Positions 33,811 to 46,989 of a stretch of 64,000 bases of DNA are shown here, piece after piece. The stretch covers positions 19,210,467 through 19,274,466 of the forward strand of contig NC_134529.1 in the NCBI RefSeq assembly GCF_027942865.1, written 5' to 3'. Origin of the DNA: Odontesthes bonariensis (Eukaryota; Chordata; Actinopteri; Atheriniformes; Atherinopsidae). Each line of letters opens with the position of its first letter. Positions within the stretch are counted from its first letter, which is position 1. A program made the position numbers and the translations under genes. Below the pieces are notes generated by a model. That model did no database searches and was not told the DNA's origin. It saw only the letters and a program-made list of their open reading frames with translations.

Positions 33811-34020
33811 GGTGAAATGCCAGGGTGGTCGGTGGCATTGTGGATACAGCAGACGCCCCATGTACAGAGGCTATAGTCCTCGCTGCAGCGGGCCCCGGTT
33901 CGAATCCTGCATCAGATGGCCCTTTGCTGCATGTTATTCCCCCTCTCTCTGACCCATGCTTCCTGTCTTTCTCAACTGTCTCATACAATAATGGCATAAA
34001 AAGCCCCAAAATCTAATTTA
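33811..34020 (+). mobile_element. tRNA-derived SINE, copy 1 of a tandem pair
   Basis: It shows a tRNA-like head (GTGGTCGGTGGCATTGTGG), B box GGTTCGAATCC near 33897, CTGCATGTTATTCCCCC, and a 3' end AATGGCATAAAAAGCCCC. This is a widespread percomorph SINE type. It lies in galectin intron 1 at the right end of the Tc1-like element. Confidence 0.85.
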
Positions 34021-34025
34021 AAAAA

Positions 34026-34225
34026 GGTGAAATGCCAGGGTGGTCGGTGGCGTTGTGAGTTGAGCAGGTGCCCCATGTACAGAAGCTGCAGTCCTCGCTG
34101 CAGCTGGCCCCGGTTCGAGTCCCGCTACGGACGGCCCTGTGCTGCATGTCATTCCCCTCTCCCTGCTTCCTGTCTCTCTTTAGCTGTCCTGTCCATTAAA
34201 GGTATAAAAAGCCCAAAATAATAAT
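34026..34225 (+). mobile_element. tRNA-derived SINE, copy 2 of a tandem pair
   Basis: Same family and orientation as the copy starting at 33811, with B box GGTTCGAGTCCC. Both copies are preceded by GGTGAAATGCCAGGGTGG, so either that sequence is part of the repeat unit or the whole 215-bp unit was duplicated in tandem. The copies differ at many scattered sites, so the duplication is old. Confidence 0.85.
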
Positions 34226-34986
34226 TTGAAAAAAATATATAGAATTTCTATAAATATAATTTCTCATCTATAACTGGTTGCTTTACTCACAAAGTAAAAT
34301 TGTATTAGTTATTTATCTGATTCAAGAGTTTTAAAGTCCCTTTATTTTGACCACTTTATACTGTTGCCAAAATCAAAATGACTATTCAATCAAGTAAGCT
34401 GCGTTTTAAAGAAATAAAAAAAAATTCTCATATCTTGATTTGGTTTTATGACCAACTTGTCCTCCGTTTGTGCAGGTTTTGAGCGATGTTTGTGAAACTA
34501 TTTCAGAATTCCCGTTAGCATACATTCTTCATCCAGCTCCTTTGAATATTGAAGGGGCTGAACTTTTAAAATCTTTTACATTTCTCTGTAAAAAGTGATG
34601 TAAAGCAGCAAGTCACATTTACTTATTTCACTCTTCACTCTTATGCTTCTTTAAACTTCCACATTGCTTCATTTCAGAGTGAAATTTTGTCATTTCTACA
34701 CCCCAACATATATTACAGATTTATACACATTTTTAAGATAAAGATTTAAACATTGATTTGTATATACTGAAGAGATGTGGGGTTCAACATCATGCCCAAG
34801 GATACTTTTTCAAGTTGCTGTGAAGTTGGGAATTTAACCAGCCATCTTTCAACTGAAAGAAAAACACTCTATAACTACTTCTATATCTTGGATGTAGTAC
34901 TTTTCTTTACTTCATTAACTGGATTAGAATGTGTCTTCCAGCATTTTAGGTGACCAGCAATAAACTCAAATAAGTGAAACAGTTAC

Positions 34987-35075
34987 CTTTTCTTGTTTTC
35001 AATCCTCAGGAGCACACGGGAGCAGGAAGCAGGCAGGTCGGATTGCAGCCGAGCATAAGGAAACAGGCTTTTATA
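34987..35075 (-). promoter_or_regulatory. lgals3: Galectin TATA box and noncoding first exon
   Basis: On the minus strand TATAAAAG lies at 35075-35068. About 30 bp downstream a short exon would start (near 35040) and end at the donor AAAG|GTAACT (exon end 34987). It would splice over about 3.1 kb to the exon carrying the ATG at 31900. Vertebrate galectin-3 genes likewise have a noncoding exon 1 and a tiny first coding segment. The TSS is inferred, not seen. Confidence 0.6.
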
Positions 35076-35079
35076 GACC

Positions 35080-38000
35080 CAAATCCTCACACCAGTCGGC
35101 TCCGCCTCACTTCATCACTCCTCTGTCTGTCAGAATAATGCTTCTCCCTATGTGTCAAAATATGTCAAAGATGCAACGGGACATTTTTGTCCACGTTATC
35201 TTCATTTCAATGTGCACAAGTTTGTGGTTTGTCTGCTCTCACGTGATGTTATTGAGCGTTCTGCTCTTTCTAAAACAGGTTAAACGTAGAGACAGAGAAA
35301 GACTGTGCTGTAAGAGGTTTGTATTACTTTTTATACACAATTGAGCAATACCAAATGGGGAAATATACAGCTGGAGAGGTGTCTGCCGCATGACAGTCCC
35401 GGTATCTACAAGAAGTAGGTCCAGTGACAGCACAATGACTCTTTCTTTTGTGCTGATGTTGTCATTTCACCATTCAGCGGTCATGGGACTGTGGAACACT
35501 CATGCAGAGTAACACAATTACTGATAACAGATAAGTAAGTCAGGACTTGTTGTCGAAGTGTTGTTTTCTGTTTGGTCAAATGAGTCAGACACTGACAGCT
35601 GAAAAGTCAGACATTACCCACAGGTTTACCTCCGGGTTTATTCTTTTGGTTTGGTTCTGCCGGAGCTCCTTGTTCTGCTTTCACATTTTTCTTGCTGAAT
35701 GAGTTGACGACAAACAGGCAAACTTTTCTAACTGCAGTCCTGCCTGATGGAATATCTATTGTGGTATCTATGCGAAACAAGACCGATTTTAGGGTCAAAC
35801 TCAGCCTAATAAATCTTGACATGATTATCCAATAGATCTCCGGGGCAACAGCATCATAACAAATGACACCAACAAAACGTGAATTCACACAGTTGCTGCC
35901 GTTGTCCTCACGGCATTATTAGATTAGCCATCATCTGAGCTGAAAAATGTCAGAAATTGCAGAAACTCCAACAGTGACTTAATCCTCAGAGAACTGAACA
36001 CCTAACGGTTATCCTACTGGCTCTTGAATGTTAAAGTCTATCGAGCGACAGAGAGTGAAAATCAGCTTTTGCATCGTAGTACGTTCTCGGTCCTTCGCTG
36101 TCAAGGTTGACCCCATTCCTTCAGGTAGTAAGTAGCCTCCCAGGGGGTTTTTCACTGACAAGTACAATTTAGCGGTAGCCCAGTAGAAAACAGGATGAGC
36201 ACAGCACCATCACACAATGTTTCCTGTGTTCTGGTAAAAATAAACTCTCGTGGAAATGAGTCCGCCCATCAGTGCATTAGATTTAGTCCCTTCCGTTTGC
36301 CCGACTCTGTTCACCACATAATGTGGCATTACAGTGTATTGTTCTCACGGTTTTCTCGGTCCCAGTTAAAGATTGCTGTGGAATGATTTTTATTCATTTT
36401 CTTTGGGACACAGTATTACTCATCTTTGATGTTGTGACCTTTTCGTGCTGCATTTTCTTTAGGACATCTAATGTCAAGCTCTGACTCATCACAAATGTAA
36501 AAAAACAAAGAAAAAGAATGAAATAATTAGCTTCTTTTTCTGTCTGATAGCTGTCTAATGCTCACCATGCCGTATTCGACCTTCATTCACGTTGTGAAGG
36601 CATGTGCTCACATTTATGCTCATAAATCTTTCTTTTTGGCCTGACCTCAGCAGCCCGGCTGTGGCTCTCATGCCACTCATTAGGCAAAAAGGGCGCGGCC
36701 GTGTTGGACAGTTATGGGAAGCCGAAGCCTTAAGACCTGATTAGATCTCATTATTAGATACTCATCATCTCCAAAAAGGGCATCACATGGCAAATTGTGT
36801 GGCTCTTTTTGTTTTCAAATAGATTTTTTTTTAAAAATAGTTTCCAGCCTGTTGTTTGTTCATGCACAACAGGACTGTTTGGATGACAACAAACACTGGA
36901 CAATGCAAATGATGAACCAGCAGTAATCTCAATTAGTTATGAATTTACCACCACATGGCAGACACTGGACCATTACCATTCAGGCCGCAACATAGATTTT
37001 AAGTACAATTTTGATATGCAGATTAATATTGTCACATATTGTGGTGTCATTAGGAGCCTGCAGATAATTACGGCAGTAATCTGACGTACAGAGCAACTTT
37101 GTAGAAAGCCTCTGCATCTTTCTGCTCATTGTTTTGGTCGAACATGTCACAACCCAGTTCTGATTCTCTGAGGAAATTCTTCAAGATATGGGATATCCCA
37201 TTTGTGAGTTGATGAGTAGCAAAACAGAAACAAGGCAGAATTTTGAATCTCATCAGGTGCCCAGAAACACAACTTCAAACAGAAGCTAATGATTAATCTC
37301 ATTATCTGTGTGTATCAATAAGAAATGGTTTCCGGACAGGTTTTTTTTCATTGAATAGATTGAACTGAACTGAATGATGCTTTATTAATCCCAGGAGGGA
37401 AATCATGTCGATGGAGTATAAGTTGCTGACAAATAATAATGACTGAATAAATGTAATGTATGCCAAATAACCGCAAATCCCTTGCCAACTGAGCCGTAAC
37501 CATAGATTTTCTGCTTTAAAGAGGTTTCAGGCCCCAATAAACAATGTGTTTTATACACTGAATGCTGAATATACGGAATTCCCTTTACTAAATAAAAATG
37601 TCTTTACACTTACAAGATTCAAATCAGCCACCACATCTCTGGAGATGACCATGAAAAAGTGTCTTAAGCAGTTTGAACATTTGCTGTTAAAAGTGAACTC
37701 AAACGCGAGCCATGTGGATGAAGGAATCATTCTTCACTCTCACTACCTGCTGGCTTGAACCTATAGTCTCTGTGATACACCCCTCATTAGGGACCCTGAA
37801 TCAAGGCATTGCTTCTTATGAAACAGGTATGCATACTTGTGTTTTACCACTGAATCCTTTAATCATTTTACTGTGTTGACAAAGCCACTCAACACGGTCA
37901 TATTCCCACACAAAGAGGCTCAATCTAAGAATCCTGGGGAATTGATTTGCTTCGGTTGTACATTGTCTGGGGAGATTTTTTTTTTTGCCAAGAACCAATC

Positions 38001-40760
38001 CAGAACATTTGGTCCTTTGTTAGTCTCCTGTTTGGCCTGAAAGCCTGTAAAGAGCCTGAACTGGCAACACTGGCTTGGGAATGATATCGTGAAACGTAAC
38101 AAATATAAATAATTACACGCGGCCAGCTTTCAATTTAGGAGCAAATTGCAGTGCATCACTTGAGTGGATGTTCACCATGTGGTCATGACATATGCAGGTC
38201 GATGGGAGACTGAGTGATGATATCACTAGCAGGAGATATCCTTTTGTGGTCTCAGCCAATGAGGGAGCTTTACAAAAAGGAGGGAACTGTGAGGCATGCT
38301 GCTGTTAGGCAGAAGAGAGCCTTCTGGCAGAAGAGCAGGCTTTTTTAAAATGATGACGGAGGCATTAGCCTCTGATAAGCTCTGGGCTCAGTTCCAGTAA
38401 TCGTAAACTGCAATCTCCATGCTTCTTACATTTTACTTTCTCTTCATTACCTCTTTCTTATTAAATGTACAATAACTAAACGAATGCAGCGCAGCACGAC
38501 AGCCCTACCAGATAATCCCCACCGTGAGTGACCTTTTTTCCTGTGATGCAGCGGTTTTACTGACTCGCGGCTGTGTGGCAGCTCTCACTGAGCCTAAGTA
38601 ATGCTTCCGTGTGTGCCTTCAAAGAAAGAGTGAAAGCTAAAACCAGAGAGTGTGTCCAAGAGGGAGTTAGAGTAAGGGAAGTGGTGGCAAATACAGTGTT
38701 GCTGCAGTTACCATGGGGACAGCAGCATGTTTTTGTGGGGATCAGAGTGTGTTTCAAAATCATCCTCATATCTGGACCAGAGTGAGATCAGTCTAACATT
38801 ACAAAGGACAACGTTATTCATTCAGCGATTCTTCGGCCGATGTTTCACTTATAATAAACTATAGTACAAGTTATATCTATGGAAAATGTGCACTCCCATA
38901 ATCCACCACAAGATGGAGATGCCCAATTCTCACAAAGGGGGTGGGGGTCATGTGGCAGGTTGACTTTCTACTCAGTTGACACTACAGTAATCATAACAAA
39001 CCACAATGCAATGCCAAAAAAAGCAGCTTGGTGATAAAATCAAGCGTGGTGATCAGTTCAAAGTGACGACACAAGATGTTGGGCATCTGTAAAACAGAGG
39101 CAAACTTGGCCAAAGTGTTCGTGATGTCAATATAACTCTCTTATTGCCATCCAAACATGGCGAATGTCCCTCCTGTCATATTGAGCTATCACTCTCCCCA
39201 AAGCTCAGAAGAAAAGAAGTTTACTGTGCACGATTGCAGTAAAGTGTGTGTGTGTTTAGTTATGTTAGTTAGAATTTTTTTTAAATACCTACCTAAAAAA
39301 TGAGTTGTCTCTCCCAAAAATACAGACTAAAATATTTATAATTCACGCATAGTAGGAGTGAAAGGCCACATCCCCTTCCCCATTCCCCATGTGGCCATAT
39401 GTGAAGGATAGATTCGGACACCCATGGGCTCACCTTTCTCTGGAGGGTTTATGAGTGTATGAATGCATGCTTTCCTGTATGCATCTGTACTGGTCTGGCA
39501 TATGTAGCACATATGTGCAAGGAGCTTTATGCTCTCCACCTGTATGGCCAACTGATAGAAATATATGTGAAGTTTCCGTTCGAGGATGTAAAGCACTGGT
39601 GAGATTCATGTGGTAAATAGCTGAAAAAAACACACTTGGTAACACCCCGTCTCATCGATCCCAGTGTCTAACCCTAAAAGAGGCAGACCTTGAAACGACA
39701 ATGGATGCTTTCTTTATCCTCTACCATTGTCTCCTTCTGTTAGAAAGGACAGCCAGACGTGAGGAAGGACTTTGCTGTCACAGCGGTGCACACTGACTCA
39801 CGCTCCTCCACCTTCACTTACTGCTGTCTGGGGAACAGCCCGGTGCAACAAACAGCATGTCAGAAACAGAGATGGGAGATCAATGAGGGGCGTGACACTG
39901 GGGGAGCTGGCTGAGGCTGTCACACGGTGACTGTGGGCATCTTCTATGCTCTGGGGGTACGACACGAGTCTCGCTTTACTTAGGAAACACTTACACACGG
40001 ACTCATGCCTCCAACACTTTCATTAGTCCTTTAGGACGACAACTTTACTGAGCACTGCTCAAATTTACCAGGTTGTCATTATCACATGATCAATTACATG
40101 GAGAGGAACTTGAGGATTTTTGTTTACAGGGTCTTTGGGTTGGTACAGGAGCTGTGAAGCAGTTTTACTGTAACCTCTTCCTTGATTGATTTTCCATGAT
40201 GTGTTTTTATTTTTTCTTCTTTTTTCAAGCTAACCACTTCAAGCTCCTAATCATTTCAATTTAGTGTTGAATACACCAAAACATGTATCCTTTCTTTCAA
40301 GCTGATTCACATACTTAGTAACTACTTTTAGATATTTAAACTAAAGCATGTACCCTTTATATTTCAACCATTTATCCTTCTAGCTTTTCCCCCCCAAGCT
40401 AATAACGCACTACGTTAAGCTAAGGTTTCAACCACTCAACAACTACTTCCAAGATAACTTTCAACCTTTTATTACTTCATGTACATGTACCACTATTTCA
40501 ATAAAAATGATCCACATCTTCAAGGTAACCATTCAGCCGCTTTATCAGCTACTTTCAGCCAACTATTCCAATCGTTTATCCATAACTCGAGACGACTCTC
40601 GTTACTATTTCTGACACACTCCTCAAATAGCCAAAGCATTCTTGTAGGGGGGGGTGGGTGGGCAAACGTAAAGATAAAGCCTTTATTGTATGCGCAGTTG
40701 TGTGCGTGGCTTTTTCCGGAAGTTGTCCCTGCTTTGCTGCACAGGTGCTCCACATACCCA
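35080..40760. other. Intergenic region without recognised genes
   Basis: No exon chain or conserved protein is recognisable. The minus-strand open frame at 35607-35888 is the only stretch that looked worth checking. No clear transposon ends were found. Composition is AT-rich with ordinary simple sequence, becoming GC-rich beyond about 40.7 kb. Confidence 0.5.
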
Positions 40761-40769
40761 GAGAGCTCT

Positions 40770-40974
40770 CCGCCCTCTCCGCCACCATAAACTGCGCTCA
40801 TTCGCTCTCCCCAACAGCCCGGATGTAGCGCACAGGACCGCACAGTCCTCCACTTAGCGATAATAACATGGCGCTGGCAGACACATAACGGTGCCCATCA
40901 CTCTAATAATATCAACAATAACGGACCAAAACAAGCGACGGGACATGTGAGCCCTTCGACCGCCAGACAAGCAG
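40770..40974 (+). promoter_or_regulatory. GC-rich block: candidate promoter and noncoding first exon
   Basis: CpG-containing sequence begins near 40.75 kb and continues to about 41.4 kb. The segment ends in a strong donor, GACAAGCAG|GTAGGT. Its only early ATG (40868) opens a six-codon frame (MALADT), so it would be 5' UTR. The best match to a downstream coding exon is at 63798. This is inference from composition and a donor site only. Confidence 0.4.
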
Positions 40975-41632
40975 GTAGGTGCGGTAGGTTTTACTCGAAA
41001 GACGCGCTTTTTGACGATGCGTTTTTAGTATAAATGTGGCTGCTGCCGCTTCTGCTTCTTCTTGCAGGGGGCTAAAAAAAGCCGCTACGGTAAGGCGGAA
41101 TTCCTGTCAAAGGGGCTTAGTTTGTGCCTCTGCCTTTCTGCCCGCGGCTCGCGTGCCTCGGAGGGAAAACAGCAGTGTCATTCTGGTGCAGGTCCGCGCC
41201 GCTGCTTACGATGCGCCCGTGCGGGAATAAATCTGTCATTTTGCAGAGCATGTGTTGTCATGGCTGTCAGGCTCTCCGAGCGTCGACCGCTGTCCTTGGT
41301 GTTGAACTGGGTGGGCATCCCAAACCTGTGCGCGTTGCAAGCAGCCAGAGCCCGCGTGCGGCTGGATTTCTCCTGGCGCGTCACTGAGACTTGAACGAAA
41401 ACTGTTTGGTGAGAAAAGGAAAAAAAAAAAAAAGAACAGAAAAAGAAAGCACTGTGTTGCATCTGCAGCCGCACGGGGGAGGGAGGGGGGGTTAGTATGC
41501 GTGGTGCTCGGTGGTGAGTTGGTGGCCGTAAAGGACTTATCTATTTTACCCTTCTACTGTAGCCTTGCTTATTCCCCCTCTGCTGCACGGCAGTGATGAT
41601 GACAGTGCAAGACATTTATTTGCTCTGCCCGT

Positions 41633-41660
41633 TGTTTATTTATTTATTTATTTATTTTTT
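41633..41660 (+). repeat. (TTTA)n microsatellite
   Basis: About six TTTA units ending in a T-run. Confidence 0.8.
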
Positions 41661-43298
41661 GCCTTGCAGCCAGTCTTGAGTGTGCTCGGGCTAATGTAGG
41701 CCAGGTAGGCGCAGGAACAGATGGCTTGTTTTCAAGATCGGCGTGGATTAGAATGTGGAGACGAAAATTAAAAGTGGTGGATTGGCCCTCTGAGCTGGGG
41801 TTCCCCTCTTAAGCTCCTAATCGCCCTGATAGCAACACTATTAATAGGGGCAATAATAACATGTTGTTTAAAACCTCTAGTGCTGTCAACAGGGCCGGTG
41901 TTTTGCCCTGGAACATACGGGACAGAAAACCCTGCCAAGGTAGTGCATGCTGTATAAAGGAGGCTAACTGAGACCAGCTGTCAATGATCATCCTTTTGTA
42001 AACAGGTCTGGGCAATTGATTATCTGATTAGGAGAAGAATTATATCTGCCACTGTTCAGATTGTCATTGGGGTAACTTTTAAAAGAAAAATGCTCAATGT
42101 TTCTAAGTTTCTGCCACCCAAGTGTGCAGATTTATTTTCTCTTTCCTTAGCTTTCTGAGATGGTATGAAACATATTTGGGGTTTGGACTGTTGGCTGTAC
42201 GAAACAAAACTTCTGAGGACGTAATCAGTTGCTGTGAGAAACCAATTTTCTATTTCATTTCCTGCATTTAAAAGCAATCGACTAAGGGTCGTGTAATTGC
42301 GTCTCTGGTTGTGTTTAACTCACCACTGAATCATTTAAGGCAGCAGATGAAGCGTTGGGGGGACGGCATTTTATCTCCAGATTAATGAATAACGAAAGCG
42401 ATCGTCATGTCAGCCCTACAAAACAATAACTGCAGTGTACAAAGTTGGGCTTTCAAGAAAACAGCAATTCATATGTGTGCAGACCCGGTTTCTTACGATT
42501 GTATGTAATGTTGTGTTCCATAAGTGTAGATAAGAACTCCTAAAGTGTTGCTAAGCTTTGTTTTGCAGAAAGCTGTGGATGGTTACGATAATCACTTAGC
42601 TGCTGTATTGTGTTGATGAAATAATGGCCCTTTGACATCATGAATTGAATCGGCGCTCCTGTACCCAGCGGCAGAAACCGATGCAGAGAATACCAGGTTC
42701 CTTTCGCTTTCATGGATCAAGAACCTGCAGTTCCCATGGTGCATCTCGTTGGTAACATCTGCATCTTTTAACGCCAAAACCTCGCATATATTGCCGGCTT
42801 TCTGTTACAAATGTGCCTTCACACCCAAGCTTTGATGTCCCTGGTGATATTATTCATTCTTAACCTCGCCCAGAACAAAAATGCACATGCATCTTCTGTG
42901 AGTAGGCTGATCTGCATGTGTGAAACTGGCAGCGTACCCCCTTTAAATATCAACTTTTCCATTCCTCTCGTTGAGCTGACTCGACAAGCGGAGATTAAGG
43001 CCGCTTTTTTTTTTTTTTATATGTCCTTTCGAGATGACGGGGTGTGTAACTGTAAAATCTGAGGACACTTATAAGCTGAGTCAATGTGTTGGAGCGTGTT
43101 CGCTTGCTCGCACCCGCCCTGGTTAACCGCTCTGTAATGTATTCGGTGTCAGCACCGAGCACAACAGCTTTACATAATGATCAAAGCTTGAGGGATGCCA
43201 GAGCATGGCTTCAGCCTGCAGTAATGATAATAATAATAATAACCTTTTGAAGTTATCACAACCTCACTCTCCTCGTGCCGCGCGTCTCTTTTTCTTTT

Positions 43299-43321
43299 CA
43301 CACACACACACACACACACAC
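43299..43321 (+). repeat. (CA)n microsatellite
   Basis: About 11 CA units followed by CCCACGCGCACTC. A short (AAT)n tract lies about 80 bp upstream (43225-43241). Confidence 0.9.
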
Positions 43322-43845
43322 CCACGCGCACTCGTACGGACCCACTCGACGAGCCTCTACTGTTGAATGTTTCTGGATACGGGGTGAGCACCTGAAGGGG
43401 GGGATAGCGATAATGAACACATGACAAAAGTATTCTAGTCTCTATGGCTCTCCACTAGACCGCTCTCGCTGTCTATGAGGAGGCAGCCAGATTCACAATT
43501 ACATAAGATTCAGAGGGAGTTGTACATTGAATAATGTAGCCGGAAGAAGATGAGCTAATGCCCCTTTGCTGTGCATGCTGTAGTCCGTCCCTTCTGTTGG
43601 TGCTCTCCCACCTGTCACCTGCCAGCATCCCTGTTCTTTTTCTGTGGTTAAATAGTGTCTGCAACGCTCCTTGCTGTGGTCATGTTATCTGTCACCGAAG
43701 AGTCTGATTGAGCCTGTATTTATACAGGAGCCCCCTTGGAAAAACTTCTTTAACCTCCATTTTTTTTAATAAGGAGTCTTGTAGACCTGCCCTGGTTGAT
43801 CTTTTTAACTAAGAAGCAAAATTAGGAGTCGGGAGAAAACGGTTC

Positions 43846-43990
43846 AAACAAAGAGGAGAGAAGAGATAAAAGAGAGATGAAAGAGAGAGAGGGGGGTGGG
43901 GGGGGAGGATGTGAGGAAGAGGGTAAACAAGAGGAAGGGCAACAAAAGCAGAACAGCTGACCACAGGCGAGGGGAGATAAAGATGGAGAC
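43846..43990 (+). repeat. Polypurine tract
   Basis: About 145 bp of almost uninterrupted purines on the plus strand (GAGAGAAGAG, GAGAGAGAGGGGGG and similar). Its mirror-like AG content could form triplex or H-DNA. The open frames over its minus strand are low-complexity artefacts. Confidence 0.7.
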
Positions 43991-45529
43991 GAAAGCTGCA
44001 GCCCAGGAGTCGGGGATGAAAGGAACAGACAGATGGGTTTTTAATGTGTTTGTATGGGGTGTGTGGAGGATCACAGTGAGGAAAAAGAAAAACAGGAGGA
44101 AGATCAGACGACCAGAGACGCACAGAAAGAGAAGAGTCAACACAAGGTGTACCTGTGTCCATGTTTCTGTACAAAGAGGGACTTGCATCCTTCCAGCCCA
44201 CCAGAGCCTCCATCCTTTCCAGTTTTCTCAGCCTAACTCGTGTGTGTGTGTCTTCACTTAGTGAGGCTGCTCTACTTCCTTCCCAATGCGTCTCTTTGTC
44301 CAAAGCTGGCAAAGCATAACTGACACTGTGCTGAAAGTGTGTGCGCGTGCTGGTCATGAGGTTAAAGCATCAGAGGGCGCTGATGAAGAGGCCTAGTTAA
44401 GCTCGAATACCCAGCGATGGCCTCGGGCATATGAGTGCTGCATCTGCCCCTTCTGCTGAGAGGGCCACAGCGCTGGGCCTCACAGCTCCGTCACCCACCC
44501 TAAAGGCTGAGGGAGTTGCGCTGTTTCTGTGGAAATGTGTGTGTGGTGGATTTGTGTATTTTCTGTGCGTATTTTTTCTACTATTCTTTTACGTGGTTAC
44601 ATGGTCGATTTTCACGACGCAAACGTCTATTTCACTTGGGAAACATTCTTTGAACAAATTTAGATGTGTTGTTTGCGGTTGGAGCTGTTGACCAAAGGCT
44701 GGTGGAGCTAGACTAAAGACGCCGCAGCCTGGAGGGGGTGCGTTTGGTTGTTTTTTTTTTTTTTCAAGGAAGGGCAAAGGCACAACAATTCTTGTATCGT
44801 TTTCCCCCAAGTTGACAGTTTTGGCCCGGCGGTGTGCAACATCTGTCCATCTTTGTTATTTATCAACACTTGTTGGGAAGTTAGTTTGCACCTAAAGTGT
44901 TTTAGTTGTCATCTTCATCTCACACGTCTCGGCTCCGCCTGCGTTCTTCCCCGTCACACACTGGCATCACAGATGGCATACAGCGCACATGTAATTGATT
45001 AGCCTATTAGCCTTTAAAGAGTTTTTTCTTTTGGTTTTTTTTTTGTCCTGGCAGGGGATTGTGATCAAGCAGCTCGCTGATCTTGTTTTCATAATCATTT
45101 GAGGCCAATTTGTAGATGAGAAAAACATTGATTAATTGCAAACCTGCTTCTAGGTGTGCAAATGAGATCTGAATCTGTTGCAACCAGTGTGGATACAACT
45201 GTTTTCTGTGTGAGCAAGAGTGTGTATGTACTAGTAAACTGCTGTAGAAAGCAATCCGAATTCATTCCAGTTTAACCGATATTAAAGTGATACCTCTTTA
45301 GAAGGGGCGGCTTTGGAGAGCTGACGGCTCAGTCTGAATCCTACCTCCGAACCACTTCTTAGAATCGTGCTTATGGTCCATAAATGAACAGTGAAAAAGA
45401 AGCAAACCAGGAGCACCGCTATACAACATGTCAAACATGCCTTGTACGTTGAAGTGTTATGGGATTAGAGGTTTAAAAAGTTCAAGCATAGTTTTTCTCC
45501 AGGGGTGTATCTGTGGGACAGTTTATTCG

Positions 45530-45615
45530 CACGACAGGGACTTCCTGTGACTCCCTGAAATCTTGTCATCACCATGAGGTTGCCAGGCAACCAGCAGAGA
45601 CTCGGGAGTGCTATT
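45530..45615. repeat. Fragment of dispersed teleost repeat
   Basis: GACTTCCTGTGACTCCCTG and GAGGTTGCCAGGCAACCAGC form a recognisable piece of a percomorph interspersed repeat. GGTTGCCAGGCAACC is itself a palindrome resembling an RFX-type X-box. Confidence 0.45.
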
Positions 45616-46989
45616 GATCTTATCATCTAACTCTGAGCATCAAAGTGAATAAGCCCCTTTCTCATGATGCCAAAACCCCTCCTTTGAGGACTTTGTTGCA
45701 GCAATCGCAAAAATATCTTTTTATCCGGAAGTAGATTTTACGGCAGTGTTTTAAAACGGGGTTTACAAAAAAACCCCCAAAAACTTTGTCACATCTCTGA
45801 TGCTTGACTTAAGGTTTTTTTTAATTACTCTAATCCTCACACAGCTGTGCTTTTCACTGCAGCTTTTAAGGGCAGCTACCCTTCCAGTTAAAAACCAGAA
45901 GCTGCGTAGCAATGAATCCCAAGCACACCTGATAACCTGATGCAGCAGCTAAATGCTGTAGGCAGTCATACTTTGTCTGTGAGTTCCACTTGAAATATTT
46001 ACCCACTCTTGTCACCCACAGCCGTCTTTTCTAACAATCTTCAAAGGCTTCAAAAAGTTTGCCGATGTGCCCCAGACTTCAACAAAGCTCGACGGTGCTG
46101 TGACACCTCATCAAGTCGTTTTCATTGCAAAAACGCAGCGCACGAGTATTGACTATTCATTTGTTGCGTTTGCTTCTCTGTGATTGATTGTATTGTTTTT
46201 GCTTTGCCAGCAAAGTTATTGCTGTATTGAGCAATGTAATGAGTGGACAAGGCTCACCCCGGGCTAATTACACTGTACTGCCCATAAAAATCTCTTCATA
46301 TTTGCAAAACGAGGCCTCAGATCAAAAGCACAGCAATGAAATTTGGTCTCATTTTTTTTAAAATTCTGCTCTGGGTGTGTTTTTGTTGGTCTTGAGAGAC
46401 CAATATGGGGCGTATTAAGGACGCGTGACAACCCCACAGAAGTGGAGACTTTTACTTTGAAATGCCAGCGCAGCTGTAGACACACTCATCTGATTTCATC
46501 TCAGTCAGTGATCACAGAGGAAGGATGGGGGGGTGAAGCGAAGGGAAAAACAGAGTAAAGTATCCTGAAGGGATAGTTACTCAATATTCTCCAGTCAGTA
46601 TAGCTTTCGTAACAGTCGTCAGCGAGCTCTTACTGTTTCGCTCTGTGATTTGAGATCAGTCAGGTGGAATTTCATCAAAGCAGACTTGAATTGGGATTCT
46701 CATTATGACCCCGCTTGATTCATTACTAAAGCCCAGATCCCACATTCCCATAGGGAAACTTCAAAGGGAACTGAGGTTGATGATGAAGACTCCCAAAGCA
46801 CTAAAGCTTACATCATAGCATCCTCTTCACATCCACACTGTATATACCATCTGGGAGGTAATTATGAAAAAAAAAAACATGCAACAGTGGCTGAGTCGCT
46901 CAGCTGTGTATTTGGACCGATTCCGCCTGACCTTTGACCTCCCTTCCCTGTTGCCACACCTGACATGTTATTTCGCACTGCCATTTTAC

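Noticed and set aside
41034..41075. Thirteen-codon frame MWLLPLLLLLAGG that looks like a signal peptide
   Set aside because: It coincides with a pyrimidine-rich tract ending in CAG, more likely a splice-acceptor-like stretch; it stops at once.
43809..44357. 182-codon minus-strand open frame rich in Leu, Phe and Ser
   Set aside because: It arises from the polypurine tract read in antisense; low complexity and no conserved motif.
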